This document shows, piece after piece, positions 28,764-37,320 of a stretch of 64,000 nt of DNA; positions within the stretch are counted from its first letter, which is position 1; each line of letters begins with the position of its first letter. The stretch spans positions 248,001 through 312,000 of the forward strand of contig JAWKNL010000001.1 in assembly GCA_041391725.1 (NCBI GenBank), written 5' to 3'. Source of the DNA: JAGQVA01 sp041391725 (GTDB lineage Bacteria > Bacteroidota > Bacteroidia > J057). Under the pieces are notes generated by a model. The model searched no databases, was not told the origin of the DNA, and was given only the letters and a program-made list of their open reading frames with translations. A program made the translations under genes and the position numbers.

Positions 28764-31454
28764 ATGGATAAGAAACTACTACTCTTTTTACTGGCTGCGA
28801 TTTTCGCCGGATGTAACGATCCCCGCTCCGTCACAATCGAATATGTACCGCTTCAGCTAAATATTCAACCTTCTTCGGATAGTCTTTTTACCTGCACCGA
28901 TGATCTGGAGGTAACCCTGTGGGCAGAATCTCCTCAGCTCTTTAACCCCACAACCTCGATGTGGATGCCCGCGGTCGAATCTGGGTTACTGAGGCTGTCA
29001 ACTACCGCGATTTCAACAATTCGCCCAAAAACCACCTGCGCTTTGGCGAGGGCGACAGGGTCGTTATTCTCGAAGATACTGACGGAGATGGGAAAAGCGA
29101 CCTTTCCAAAGTATTTGTGCAGGACAAAGATCTCGTCGCTCCTTTGGGAATTGCGGTAATCGGCAAACAGGTCATCGTCTCCTGCGCACCACACCTCATC
29201 ATTTACACAGATGAAAACGGAGACGACAAACCCGACAAAAAGGAGATATTTCTCAAGGGCTTTGGCGGATTTGACCACGACCACAGCCTCCACGCAGTTG
29301 TCGCCGGCCCTGACGGACACTGGTATTTTAATACCGGAAATGCAGGCCCGCATACCGTTACCGATAAAAGCGGATGGACATTGCGCTCGGGCAGCAATTA
29401 TACCGGTGGAACGCCCTACAACAAGGAAAATTCCGGAGCCAGAGTTAGCGACGACGGGAGGAATCTGGGTGGGTGGTCTGGCCTTCGAATCAACCCCGAC
29501 GATACAGGGCTGAAAGTGATGGCGCACAACTTCCGCAATGCCTACGAACTCGCCCTCGACTCTTACGGCAATATGTGGCAAAATGACAACGACGACCAGG
29601 TGGTTACCTGCCGGGTAACCTGGCTGATGGAAGGCGCTAATGCAGGGTATTTCAGCGCCGATGGAACCCGCACCTGGCAGGCTGACCAAAAGCCGGAACA
29701 GCCGATATTTTCCGCCCACTGGCATCAGAAGACCCGGGTGTACTGCCAGCCGGAGATTGTACGGGTGCGGGCTCGCTTACAGGGTTTGCGGTGTATGAAA
29801 GTGAAGTTTTGGGCGAAAAATACCAGGGAATGCTGCTAAGTGTGGACGCAGGGCGAAATGTCATTTTCGCATACAAACCCAAACCCAATGGTGCGGGATT
29901 CGAACTGGAAAGACATGATCTGATCACGACGGTCGGTGGTTCGACGGAAGGTTATAAATGGAATGAAATATTTGAGGACACCCGACGCTGGTTTCGGCCA
30001 AGCGATGTAGTTGCGGGAACAGAAGGCGCTGTACATAACCGACTGGTATGACCCGGTCGTCGGTGGCCACCAGATGCACGACTCCATAGGATATGGCAGA
30101 ATATTCCGTATTACACCCAAAGGAAAAAACTTACGCCTCCGGCACTTGATTTCACCACCATCTCCGGGCAGGTTGAAGCACTGAAAACCCCTCAGTAAAT
30201 GTGCGGAATCAGGGATTTGTTCTGCTGAAAGATCAGGAGATACGATTGTCGCCGTGATAAAGCCATTGCTCAGCGACCTAACCCTGCCATTCGGGCCCGC
30301 GCCATCTGGCTGCTGGCACAGCTTGGGCCGGAAGGACAGACTGTTGTGGAAGAAATTCTGAAACAGGGAAAAGACCCATTGGAAAGAATTGCCTATCGCG
30401 CATTGCGGGAAGCTGATCCTGAAAATCTCCTGGCTTACGCAGCCATTGCCGTCAATGATCCCTGGCCGGGTGTGCGACGAGAGGTGGCTGTTTCCCTGCG
30501 AATTATGCCCTGGGAAAGAAAAAAAGAACTGGTTTTCAAACTCACCGGTCAGTATAAGGGAAATGACCGCTGGGAACTGGAGGCGCTTGGGCTGGCAGCC
30601 GAAGGTGGAGAATCTGTCATATATCAGAAAATCACCCCAAAACCTCGATCCGCTCAAATGGTCCGGGACTATTTCCACAATCGCCTGGCGGCTTCACCCT
30701 GAGGAGGCTGTAACAGCCCTCAAGCAAAGAGCACTTGCAGAATTTGTGGTTAGTCTGACAGAACGAAAACAAGCAATGGACGCCCTGGCATTTATTCCAC
30801 AACGGGAGGCCGCACTTGCCATGCAGGAAATTGCACAACATGGCGACAAAGAAATAGCGCCGCTCGCGTTATGGTGGGTGGAAAACAGGAAAAAATAACG
30901 AATGGCAGGCCTGGGCAGGCGATTTGCCTGTACAGGCCGATGAATCAGGCGGAGCGGGCTATCAAGTCCCGATATAACCAGTCTGGGTTTAGGCACAAAT
31001 GAAACAACAGCCGATGAAGCAACCTGGAATGCAGCGGCCATTGCGGCAACCACAGGCGACCCAGCAAAAGGCAAATCCACTTTTGAAAGAAGCTGTCTGA
31101 CCTGCCACAAGATGGGCGAACAGGAAATGATATTGGCCCTGACCTAAGCCAGATTCACACCAAATTTGACCGCGCTTCGCTGGTGGATGCGATAGTCAAC
31201 CCGGCGGTTCGATTGCCTTTGCTAAACCCACACAAATCGAAACCAAAAGCGGAGCAACATACTTTGGGTTTCTGCTGAGCGACGGTAATGTCAAAATGCT
31301 CAAAGAACTATCCGGCGAACGACGCGCTATTCGCAGTGAAGATATTCTCAAAAAAGAAAAACTCAACCAGAGCATTATGCCCATACCAGCCGGACTGGGG
31401 CTAAAGCCAGCTGATGTTGCGGATATAAGTGTTTATTTATTGAGCCGAAAATAG
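28764..31454 (+). pseudogene. PVC-type membrane-bound dehydrogenase with HEAT repeats and c-type cytochrome, frameshifted
   Basis: A lipoprotein signal (LLLFLLAAIFAGCND) is followed by an incomplete beta-propeller (VDARGRIWVTEAVNYRDF, DGDGKSDLSKVFVQ, GGFDHDHSLHAVVAGPDGH, NLGGWSGLRINPD, DWYDPVVGGHQMHD). HEAT-like helices come next (AIRARAIWLLAQLGPEGQ). The C-terminal cytochrome c has RSCLTCHKMGEQ (CxxCH) and QSIMPIPAGLGLKPADV, ending SRK at 31454. This is the domain order of Planctomycete/Bacteroidota PVC-type haem-binding proteins linked to glycan oxidation. More than eight frame changes interrupt about 890 codons. Confidence 0.78.
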
Positions 31455-31685
31455 GCATCCCAAATTGTTGGAAAGCAAATACAAAGGACAGGAAGGCGGG
31501 AGAATATTACTACCACCCTCCGTCATTTAGTACCCGCCCCGGTAGCACCGGGGGAAGAGACTTCGACACAACAGAGAACAATGAATAAGAAAAAAATAAC
31601 ATTATCCCAACCGGAACATTACCTTTGGAAAAAGGTGAGAGAAACCACCGCGAATTTAGATCCATGAACAGCACCGGACGCATGT
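31455..31685. other. Non-coding stretch upstream of heptamer array
   Basis: No convincing gene. A GC-rich imperfect palindrome (CCCGCCCCGGTAGCACCGGGGG, here cited only by its arms CCCCGGT/ACCGGGG near 31530) lies in the middle. A 28-codon ORF starting MNKKKITLSQPEHYLWKKV at 31580 ends just before the heptamer array and could be a gene remnant. Confidence 0.4.
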
Positions 31686-31847
31686 CTTTGGCTTTTGGCT
31701 TTTAGCTGTTGGCTTTTAGCTTTTAGCTTTTGGCTTTTAGCCTTTAGCCAATAGCCAATAGCCAATAGCCAACACCCAACAGCCAATAGCCAATAGCCAA
31801 CAGCCAAAGACCAACACCCAACACCCAACACCCAATAACCAACAACC
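31686..31847. repeat. Heptamer repeat array, left of four-helix-bundle gene
   Basis: The first 60 bp are T-rich heptamers (TTTTAGC, TTTTGGC, TGTTGGC). The rest are their complements (GCCAATA, GCCAACA, CCCAACA, CCAAAGA). The two halves can fold into one long imperfect hairpin. The array runs directly into the start codon at 31848. Minus-strand ORFs over it (VGYWLLAVGCW-like) are repeat artefacts. Confidence 0.9.
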
Positions 31848-32207
31848 ATGAGAGACTTTAGAAATTTAGAAATCTGGAAAAAAGGAATATCAATGGTAAA
31901 GGACATTTATACCGTGACCAAGTTATTACCGGATACAGAAAAATTTGGTTTAATAAGCCAAATGCAACGATGTGCGGTTTCCATTCCATCCAACATAGCA
32001 GAAGGATGTAGCAGAAATAGTGAACGGGAATTCAAACGTTTCCTGGAAATTGCTATCGGTTCCGCATTTGAACTAGAAACGCAGTTATTAATCTGTGTTG
32101 AACTAAACTACTTTAGCCAGCAACAAGTGGAACGCATTCAAAAAAACCTCACCACCATCCAAAAACAAGTAAACTCCCTTATAACCAAAATAGCTGTTAG
32201 CTTTTAG
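31848..32207 (+). CDS. Four-helix-bundle protein (23S rRNA intervening-sequence protein family, Avd-like)
   Basis: The 119-residue protein has the full family pattern: RDFRNLEIWKKGISMVKDIY, LPDTEKFGLISQMQRCAVSI, PSNIAEGCSRNSEREFKRFL, IAIGSAFELETQLLICVEL and a final helix (TIQKQVNSLITKIAVSF). Members form pentameric helical bundles. They are encoded in rRNA intervening sequences of Leptospira and Coxiella, and as the Avd accessory protein of diversity-generating retroelements. No rRNA, reverse transcriptase or variable repeat is near. The gene is embedded between two heptamer arrays, and its last codons (AVSF-stop) are themselves made of the repeat. Confidence 0.92.
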   Translation: MRDFRNLEIWKKGISMVKDIYTVTKLLPDTEKFGLISQMQRCAVSIPSNIAEGCSRNSEREFKRFLEIAIGSAFELETQLLICVELNYFSQQQVERIQKNLTTIQKQVNSLITKIAVSF

Positions 32208-32383
32208 CTTTTGGCTTTTAGCCTTTAGCTTTTGGCTTTTAGCTTTTAGCCTTTAGCCAACAGCCAAAGACCAACAGCCAATAGCCAATAGCCAAAGACC
32301 AACAGCCAATAGCCAATAGCCAAAGACCAACAGCCAATAGCCAATAGCTAATAGCTAACAGCCAAAGACCAACAGCCAACAGC
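32191..32383. repeat. Heptamer repeat array, right of four-helix-bundle gene
   Basis: T-rich heptamers (TTTTAGC/TTTTGGC) to about 32255 are followed by complementary A-rich heptamers (GCCAATA, GCCAAAG, ACCAACA). A higher-order unit beginning GCCAAAGACC recurs at 32263, 32291, 32319 (every 28 bp) and 32361 (42 bp), always a multiple of seven. The array overlaps the 3' end of the four-helix-bundle gene. Confidence 0.9.
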
Positions 32384-32436
32384 AAAATTACCCGTTTGTA
32401 AATACGTCTTCTATCACCCCTTATATCTCTCTAGCT

Positions 32437-33306
32437 ATGCCTACACGCAGATCCATGATCAAAACCTCAGCCGCCGGACTTGTTGGTCTGGGGTTAAGTG
32501 CTTATATGAAACCGCTACTGGCAGCAGAAAACCGCAGATTTAAGATCGGCGCATGTGACTGGTCCATTGGCAAAATGGCTGATCCTACGGCGCTCGAATT
32601 TGCCGCAACCCTCGGACTCGACGGCGTACAGGTAAGTGTGGTGAACAGTCAGGATATCATTCACCTGAATGACCCGGCGGTGATGAAAAACTACCGGAAA
32701 ACCGCCAAAGCAAACCACACAAAGATCGGCGGGCTGGCCATTGGCAGGATGAACGAAATTCCCTACAAATCAGATCCCCGCACAGAGGAATGGGTAAGTG
32801 CAAGCATAGACCTGGCAAAAATGCTGGGCGTTCGCGCGATATTGCTGGCATTTTTTAGCAAAGGAGATTTAAAGGGAGACAAAGCAGGTACAGCGGAAGT
32901 CATACGCAGGCTCCGCAAAATCGCCCCCAAAGCCGAAAAAGCAGGGGTGATATTAGGCGTAGAATCATGGCTTAGCGCAGAAGAACATGTCGAAATACTC
33001 GACGCGGTAGCATCGCCCAACGTGCAGGTCTATTACGACCTAGCCAACTCAGAGAAGATGGGTTATGATATATATGAAGAGATTGTCTGGTTGGGGAAAA
33101 ACCGTATCTGCGAATTTCATTTTAAGGAGAACGATTTTTTACTCGGAGAAGGGAGGATCGACTTCCAGCGGGTGCGAACGGTACTCGACGAGATCGGTTA
33201 TACCGGCTGGGTAGTAATCGAAGGCGCGACCCCCAAAGGCATGACGATCAAAGACGCCTACACGCACAACGTCGCTTTTGTGCGGGAACTGGTAGGCAGA
33301 TCCTAA
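32437..33306 (+). CDS. Exported sugar phosphate isomerase/epimerase-like TIM-barrel protein
   Basis: The 289-residue protein has a Tat-like leader (TRRSMIKTSAAGLVGLGLS). The TIM barrel of the xylose isomerase/AP endonuclease 2 superfamily includes LEFAATLGLDGVQVSVV, MLGVRAILLAF, AGVILGVESWLS (Glu), VQVYYDLANSE (Asp), CEFHFKEND (His) and GWVVIEGATP (Glu). The metal-binding Glu/Asp/His/Glu set is in place. It is probably a periplasmic sugar isomerase or epimerase; substrate unknown. It is intact, unlike the genes to its left. Confidence 0.88.
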   Translation: MPTRRSMIKTSAAGLVGLGLSAYMKPLLAAENRRFKIGACDWSIGKMADPTALEFAATLGLDGVQVSVVNSQDIIHLNDPAVMKNYRKTAKANHTKIGGLAIGRMNEIPYKSDPRTEEWVSASIDLAKMLGVRAILLAFFSKGDLKGDKAGTAEVIRRLRKIAPKAEKAGVILGVESWLSAEEHVEILDAVASPNVQVYYDLANSEKMGYDIYEEIVWLGKNRICEFHFKENDFLLGEGRIDFQRVRTVLDEIGYTGWVVIEGATPKGMTIKDAYTHNVAFVRELVGRS

Positions 33307-33380
33307 GGGAACAATATAGGCACAAAGCACCTATAGACTTGCATTTATCCTGATGGGTATTATGTGTCTATTGGCCTACC

Positions 33381-33644
33381 CCTGGGCGAATAGCTGCAAA
33401 AGGATCGGGCCAATATGACCTTTTCCGGGGAAGTCAGGAAACCATCTGCATAGGCAGACACACAAAGACAGCACGAAAGTCTCAAAGATAGCATTTCCCT
33501 TGTGTCCCTTGCACCTTCCTCGTGCCCCTTGTGTTTACTTTATTTTGCTGCGAACACCGCTGGATAGCCTGGATATACCTCTGCCAGATACTTGTAAATC
33601 TGATGGAAAGGGGGGATATTGGGGAGTGGCAATGAGGAGGTAAA
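33381..33644. repeat. Long direct repeat, copy 1
   Basis: This copy starts CCTGGGCGAATAGC and ends near AATGAGGAGGTAAA. It is matched by copy 2 at 34158-34482 with few mismatches over the first 175 bp. It is non-coding, apart from a minus-strand peptide stretch IYKYLAEVYPG present in both copies. Confidence 0.85.
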
Positions 33645-33749
33645 TGGTATGGGGGGTGGATATGGATTTTGGCTACCAAGTCTAATTATTGTATCAAAAG
33701 TGGTCAAATAATCGTATTTTCCTATAGATTTGAATAAACAAAGCAATAA

Positions 33750-34007
33750 ATGGGTGTTTTAATAACCGATGATCTTCTCAAAAATGCTCCTATGTCGGAA
33801 AGCGAGTTTCGTCTGGAGTTGGCTATATTTTTGTTTGAAAAGGAAATCTTTACCCTTGGTAAGGCGAGTGAATTTGCAAATAAACCCCAATTTATCCTGC
33901 AACAAGAATTGGCTAAGCGGAAAATTCCGGTTCATTATGGATTAGAGGAATACATGGAGGATTTGGCTACTGTTGAAGAAATGAGAAAGAGAAGTGATAA
34001 TAATTAG
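33750..34007 (+). CDS. UPF0175-family antitoxin-like protein
   Basis: The 85-residue protein has the UPF0175 core FRLELAIFLFEKEIFTLGKA, a short helix-turn-helix-like SEFANKPQFILQQELAKR and IPVHYGLEEYMEDLATVEE. Such proteins pair with DUF3368/PIN toxins. The partner remnant starts inside its 3' end (GTG at 33994). It lies between two copies of a long direct repeat. Confidence 0.85.
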   Translation: MGVLITDDLLKNAPMSESEFRLELAIFLFEKEIFTLGKASEFANKPQFILQQELAKRKIPVHYGLEEYMEDLATVEEMRKRSDNN

Positions 34008-34170
34008 CGATACCTCCGTAATTAGCAATCTAATCCAAATAAGTCGATTGCAGATATTGAGCAGCCTATTTGGAGAAATAATACCATTTTAGATCAGTTA
34101 ATCACTGAGGCGAACTTCTATATTGGCGAGAAATTTTATCAACAAATAATTGAAAACCTGGGCGAATAGC
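33994..34170 (+). pseudogene. DUF3368 PIN-domain toxin remnant with internal deletion
   Basis: A GTG at 33994 opens VIIISDTSVISNLIQISRL and LQILSSLFGEII, the N-terminal PIN motif of DUF3368 toxins. The reading frame stops at PF and, in another frame, continues directly with the family C-terminus ILDQLITEANFYIGEKFY ... IIENLGE, ending at 34170. About 90-100 residues of the PIN domain, including later acidic residues, are missing. The antitoxin upstream is intact, so only the toxin has been lost. Confidence 0.72.
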
Positions 34171-34482
34171 CGAAAAAGGATCGGGCCAATATGACCTTTT
34201 CCGGGGAAGTCAGGAAACCATCTGCATAGGCAGACACACAAAGACAGCACGAAGGTCTCAAAGATAGCATTTCCCTTGTGTCCCTTGCGCCTTCCTCCTG
34301 CCCCTTGTGTTTACTTTATTTTGCTGCGAACCCGCAGCCTGCAAGCACCCTTCGGCACCGCATTAAGCAAGCATTGCCCGGCAATACCAGCCTTTTTCCC
34401 CGAGCCCGGATATACCTCTGCCAGATACTTGTAAATCTGGGGGAAAGGGAGGATATTGGAGGGTGGAAATGAGGAGATAAAC
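34158..34482. repeat. Long direct repeat, copy 2 (with 75-bp insertion)
   Basis: It matches copy 1 from CCTGGGCGAATAG to GCTGCGAAC. About 75 bp of unrelated GC-rich DNA (34332-34407) is then inserted before the match resumes at GGATATACCTCTGCC. The first 13 bp of the repeat are also the last codons of the DUF3368 toxin remnant. A small palindrome (CGCTAC/GTAGCG) follows at 34483-34495. Confidence 0.85.
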
Positions 34483-34530
34483 GCTACAGTAGCGTATATA
34501 CGGATGTTAGGCATAATAGACAATCAGCCC

Positions 34531-35400
34531 ATGATATTAGAACAAAAGACCCTTGAAAAATTAAGAGACTTAATTAATGAAGAAACCCAATACAGGAAAG
34601 GGCATGAAATAGTCGCCTTTTTCAATGAACTTGGTTTTAAAGATTCATATGGACAAGGATTTCCTTCAAGATGGGTTTATACTGATGAAAAATTAAAAAA
34701 ATCAACGGGCATACTTTCAGAAATTGATAAATGCATTAAAAATGTACTGAACCCAGTTAATTTCATCGGTAGGTTTGGTGACTTAGATAAGTGCATTTCT
34801 GATTTTAATCAGTACTTAGTTTTTAATGATTGGAAAGTTGTTAGAGAAGGAAAGGAAATAAAATTTGTGAAACCTGGCAAAATCAACTTTGATGAAGTTA
34901 ACAGTGGAACTGACATAAAAGAAGATGACTTTTTAAGTAAAGAATTTAATGAAATATCTATTGATGCGCTTGGATTAGATGGGATGTTGACTGAAATTTT
35001 AAAATTAAGATTTGATGAAATAAAATCATGCCTCAGCAATAATGCGCCCCTCTCAGTAATATTCATGTGTGGAAGCACTTTAGAGGGAATCTTACTTGGA
35101 ATAGCCTTGTTAAAGCCAAAAGAATTTAACACTTCGAAATCATCCCCTAAGTCAAGTGATGGAAAGGTAAAACCCTTCCATGAATGGACACTAAGTAATC
35201 TAATTGATGTCACCTACGAAATAGGAATGTTAAAGGAAGACGTAAGAAAATTTAGCCATTCGTTACGTGATTTTAGAAACTATATTCATCCTTATCAGCA
35301 GTTGAGTTCTCAATTCACCCCTAATAAGCACACAGCGCATATTTCATGGCAAGTATTAAAAGCGGCCATATTTCAACTTTCAAATAATAATACACAATAA
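34531..35400 (+). CDS. Abortive-infection-like protein with C-terminal HEPN-type domain
   Basis: The start at 34531 (MILEQKTLEKLRDLINEE) gives 289 residues; an upstream ATG at 34504 is possible but lies on the cassette boundary. The N-terminal 100 residues (YRKGHEIVAFFNELGF, YGQGFPSRWVYTDEKLK) resemble N-terminal domains found in AbiJ-like abortive-infection proteins. The C-terminal helical part (LSVIFMCGSTLEGILLGIAL ... FSHSLRDFRNYIHPYQQL) contains R246-x6-H253, the HEPN RNase motif, plus an Asn after the second Arg. It overlaps the kinase gene (TAATG), so the pair is translationally coupled. Base composition is much more AT-rich than the flanks. Function is inferred as an RNase effector. 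Confidence 0.65.
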   Translation: MILEQKTLEKLRDLINEETQYRKGHEIVAFFNELGFKDSYGQGFPSRWVYTDEKLKKSTGILSEIDKCIKNVLNPVNFIGRFGDLDKCISDFNQYLVFNDWKVVREGKEIKFVKPGKINFDEVNSGTDIKEDDFLSKEFNEISIDALGLDGMLTEILKLRFDEIKSCLSNNAPLSVIFMCGSTLEGILLGIALLKPKEFNTSKSSPKSSDGKVKPFHEWTLSNLIDVTYEIGMLKEDVRKFSHSLRDFRNYIHPYQQLSSQFTPNKHTAHISWQVLKAAIFQLSNNNTQ

Positions 35401-36779
35401 TGGCAAGCAAACTAAAACATATTGGAATAAAAGGAAGCGGCTATTTTTGTGATGTTTATAAATTTCAACATGAAGAAACTGGTGAATTTGTTGCGGTTAA
35501 AAGACTAAAAGAAAAGCACTATGATAATGACGATTATCGATATAGGTTAATCCGAGAAATTAAACTTCTCACCGAATTAAAGGGTTGCCTTAATATTGTT
35601 GACTTGTTAAGGGATGGAAACAATAAGGAAAAAAAGCAATTGTGGTACATGATGCCTTTTGCTGACCACAACCTATACAAGTACATTAAAAAGAATGCTC
35701 AAAAGATCACGCTCGAAGAACGATTTAAATTCGCTGATCAGATAATAAGTGCTATTAAATTTGCTCATGGTAAAAATATACTGCACCGAGATATTTCTCC
35801 TAACAATGTGTTGTTGTTTGGTTCAGGAGAAAATATTGAAGTCAAGGTTTCAGATTTCGGTCTTGGCAAAGACGAAGAATCGTTATCACATTATACAGGC
35901 TCAAGCGCAGAAGGTTATGGACAAATACTGTATGTTTCTCCTGAGCAAAGGGAAAAGTTGAAGGATGCTACTATTCAAAGCGATATTTTTTCCCTAGGAA
36001 AACTGATATACTTTTTATTTACAGCTAAGGATCCTGATAATCTTAAACCATTCATTTTATCACCGTTAGTGTCTAGAGCTACTGATGAAGACCCATCAAA
36101 AAGACACAAAAACATTGAAGAATTTGAAAAGCACTACACAGCGCTTAAACAATTACAATTGGATCAAGAAATTCCTGTAGAATATCTTTCCATTAAAGAT
36201 TTTTTAGGATCAAAAGATAAAATTGATTGGAATTTATTTCACCAAATTGCACTTAAAGGAAGAATAAATAATCATGTGTATTCAGATTTTTTAGATCCAA
36301 TCATTTCTGTTTTATCTGATATTTCAAAGATTAAAGAGTATTACAATGAAGTTGGAAATGACTTCAAATATTTCATAAATCAGTTTTCAGAGAAAGTTTA
36401 TGAGTGTATTGGATCAATAGGTTGGCCTTTCAGTGCAACAAGTTCATTCGGTAGCTTCTTGAAAAACGTTGTAATTAATGTAAATGATCCAGAAGTAAGA
36501 TTGGTCTGTTTGAAGTTAATGTGGCATCTGGCATTTGTTTCAGATCAATGGAGTGTTCAATCGGATATTAAACCACTTCTAAATAAGAAGTATATTTCAG
36601 ATGACATTGAAATCTCTTTGGCCGATCACATCCAATCAAATCCATTAGAAATTCATGTTTCAGATTTTGAACAATATGATTTACCACCGATAATTAAGAA
36701 ATCAATAATACTTGCGAACGAAAATCACAAGAAACAAGAGTCAGAAAAATATACAGAACCTGATGAATGGAATTTTTAA
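35400..36779 (+). CDS. Ser/Thr protein kinase (Hanks type) with unknown C-terminal domain
   Basis: The 459-residue protein has a full kinase domain at about residues 6-265: glycine loop IKGSGYFCDVY, VAVKRL (Lys34), LHRDISPNNVLLF (129-141), SDFGLG (152-154) and YVSPEQ. Catalytic Asp, Asn and Mg-binding Asp are present, so it should be active. Residues about 270-459 form a helical domain without a recognised family (WPFSATSSFGSFLKNVV). There is no TM helix or PASTA repeat, so it is cytoplasmic. Its start overlaps the stop of the HEPN protein. The same AT-rich composition marks both genes as one transferred unit. Confidence 0.85.
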   Translation: MASKLKHIGIKGSGYFCDVYKFQHEETGEFVAVKRLKEKHYDNDDYRYRLIREIKLLTELKGCLNIVDLLRDGNNKEKKQLWYMMPFADHNLYKYIKKNAQKITLEERFKFADQIISAIKFAHGKNILHRDISPNNVLLFGSGENIEVKVSDFGLGKDEESLSHYTGSSAEGYGQILYVSPEQREKLKDATIQSDIFSLGKLIYFLFTAKDPDNLKPFILSPLVSRATDEDPSKRHKNIEEFEKHYTALKQLQLDQEIPVEYLSIKDFLGSKDKIDWNLFHQIALKGRINNHVYSDFLDPIISVLSDISKIKEYYNEVGNDFKYFINQFSEKVYECIGSIGWPFSATSSFGSFLKNVVINVNDPEVRLVCLKLMWHLAFVSDQWSVQSDIKPLLNKKYISDDIEISLADHIQSNPLEIHVSDFEQYDLPPIIKKSIILANENHKKQESEKYTEPDEWNF

Positions 36780-36783
36780 ATAT

Positions 36784-36838
36784 GCCTAACAACACCTAAG
36801 CCGCATTAAAACGTCGGTTTAGCCGCAAAACGTTGTGC
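36784..36838 (+). other. attC-like recombination site 1
   Basis: The site runs from GCCTAAC (RYYYAAC-type core, 36784-36790) to GTTGTGC (36832-36838). Inner arms CTAAGCCG and CGGTTTAG pair 7 of 8. TATGCCTAAC at its left end is the exact complement of GTTAGGCATA at 34506-34515, the start of the cassette it closes, as expected for an integron cassette. Confidence 0.62.
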
Positions 36839-36852
36839 ACCATTGAATAAAC

Positions 36853-37320
36853 TTGGAATTGACAAGACAAAAGAAAATATTAATTATTGGCGGGCTCATA
36901 CTTTTGGGACAACTAATCTATTTTTCAGATTACATCTCACCTTTTCATTGGGGGCAAATGAAAGTAAGTGGACTTGCTTGTACTTGTCCTGACGAAACAG
37001 TAGTGAGTGGACAATTGTATTTAAGAAGCATAACTCCTGACAGTCTGAAGAAGTATGACTTGGATTACTCTGAGATTTATGTTTCGGAAAGGCCTTCAAC
37101 CGACATTGACCCAATGGGTGTCGATTTATATATTATTGAAGGACAATTAATGGGTAAAGACAGAGTGAGTGAAGGAGACCCTTGGAACCCCAAATTGAAA
37201 ATTGACAAATGGCGAGAAGTTGATTTACTTAAAGATTGGGGAGTAAAAGGCCTTTTCTTTGTCCAGTTATTTATTTGGTTAATAATAATAAGACAAACAA
37301 GAAATAAAAACGGTGCATAA
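36853..37320 (+). CDS. Small two-TM membrane protein of unknown function (cassette gene)
   Basis: The only plausible start is TTG at 36853 (LELTRQKKILIIGG), as an in-frame TGA lies 9 bp upstream. A first TM helix (KILIIGGLILLGQLIYF) is followed by an extracytoplasmic loop with LACTCPDETVVSGQLYLRS and GVDLYIIEGQLMGK, and a final TM helix (GLFFVQLFIWLIIII-like). No family name is known to me. The stop codon is inside the second attC-like site, typical of a compact gene cassette. Confidence 0.6.
   Translation: MELTRQKKILIIGGLILLGQLIYFSDYISPFHWGQMKVSGLACTCPDETVVSGQLYLRSITPDSLKKYDLDYSEIYVSERPSTDIDPMGVDLYIIEGQLMGKDRVSEGDPWNPKLKIDKWREVDLLKDWGVKGLFFVQLFIWLIIIRQTRNKNGA

Noticed and set aside
31619..31906. 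Minus-strand ORF rich in Gly/Trp/Leu/Tyr across the left heptamer array
   Set aside because: The peptide is a translation of the 7-bp repeat; it has no complexity and overlaps the real start of the four-helix-bundle gene.
31848..32207. Diversity-generating retroelement suggested by the Avd-like protein
   Set aside because: No reverse transcriptase, template repeat or variable repeat pair was seen nearby.
31686..32383. Possible CRISPR array
   Set aside because: Units are 7 bp with no unique spacers and there are no cas genes.
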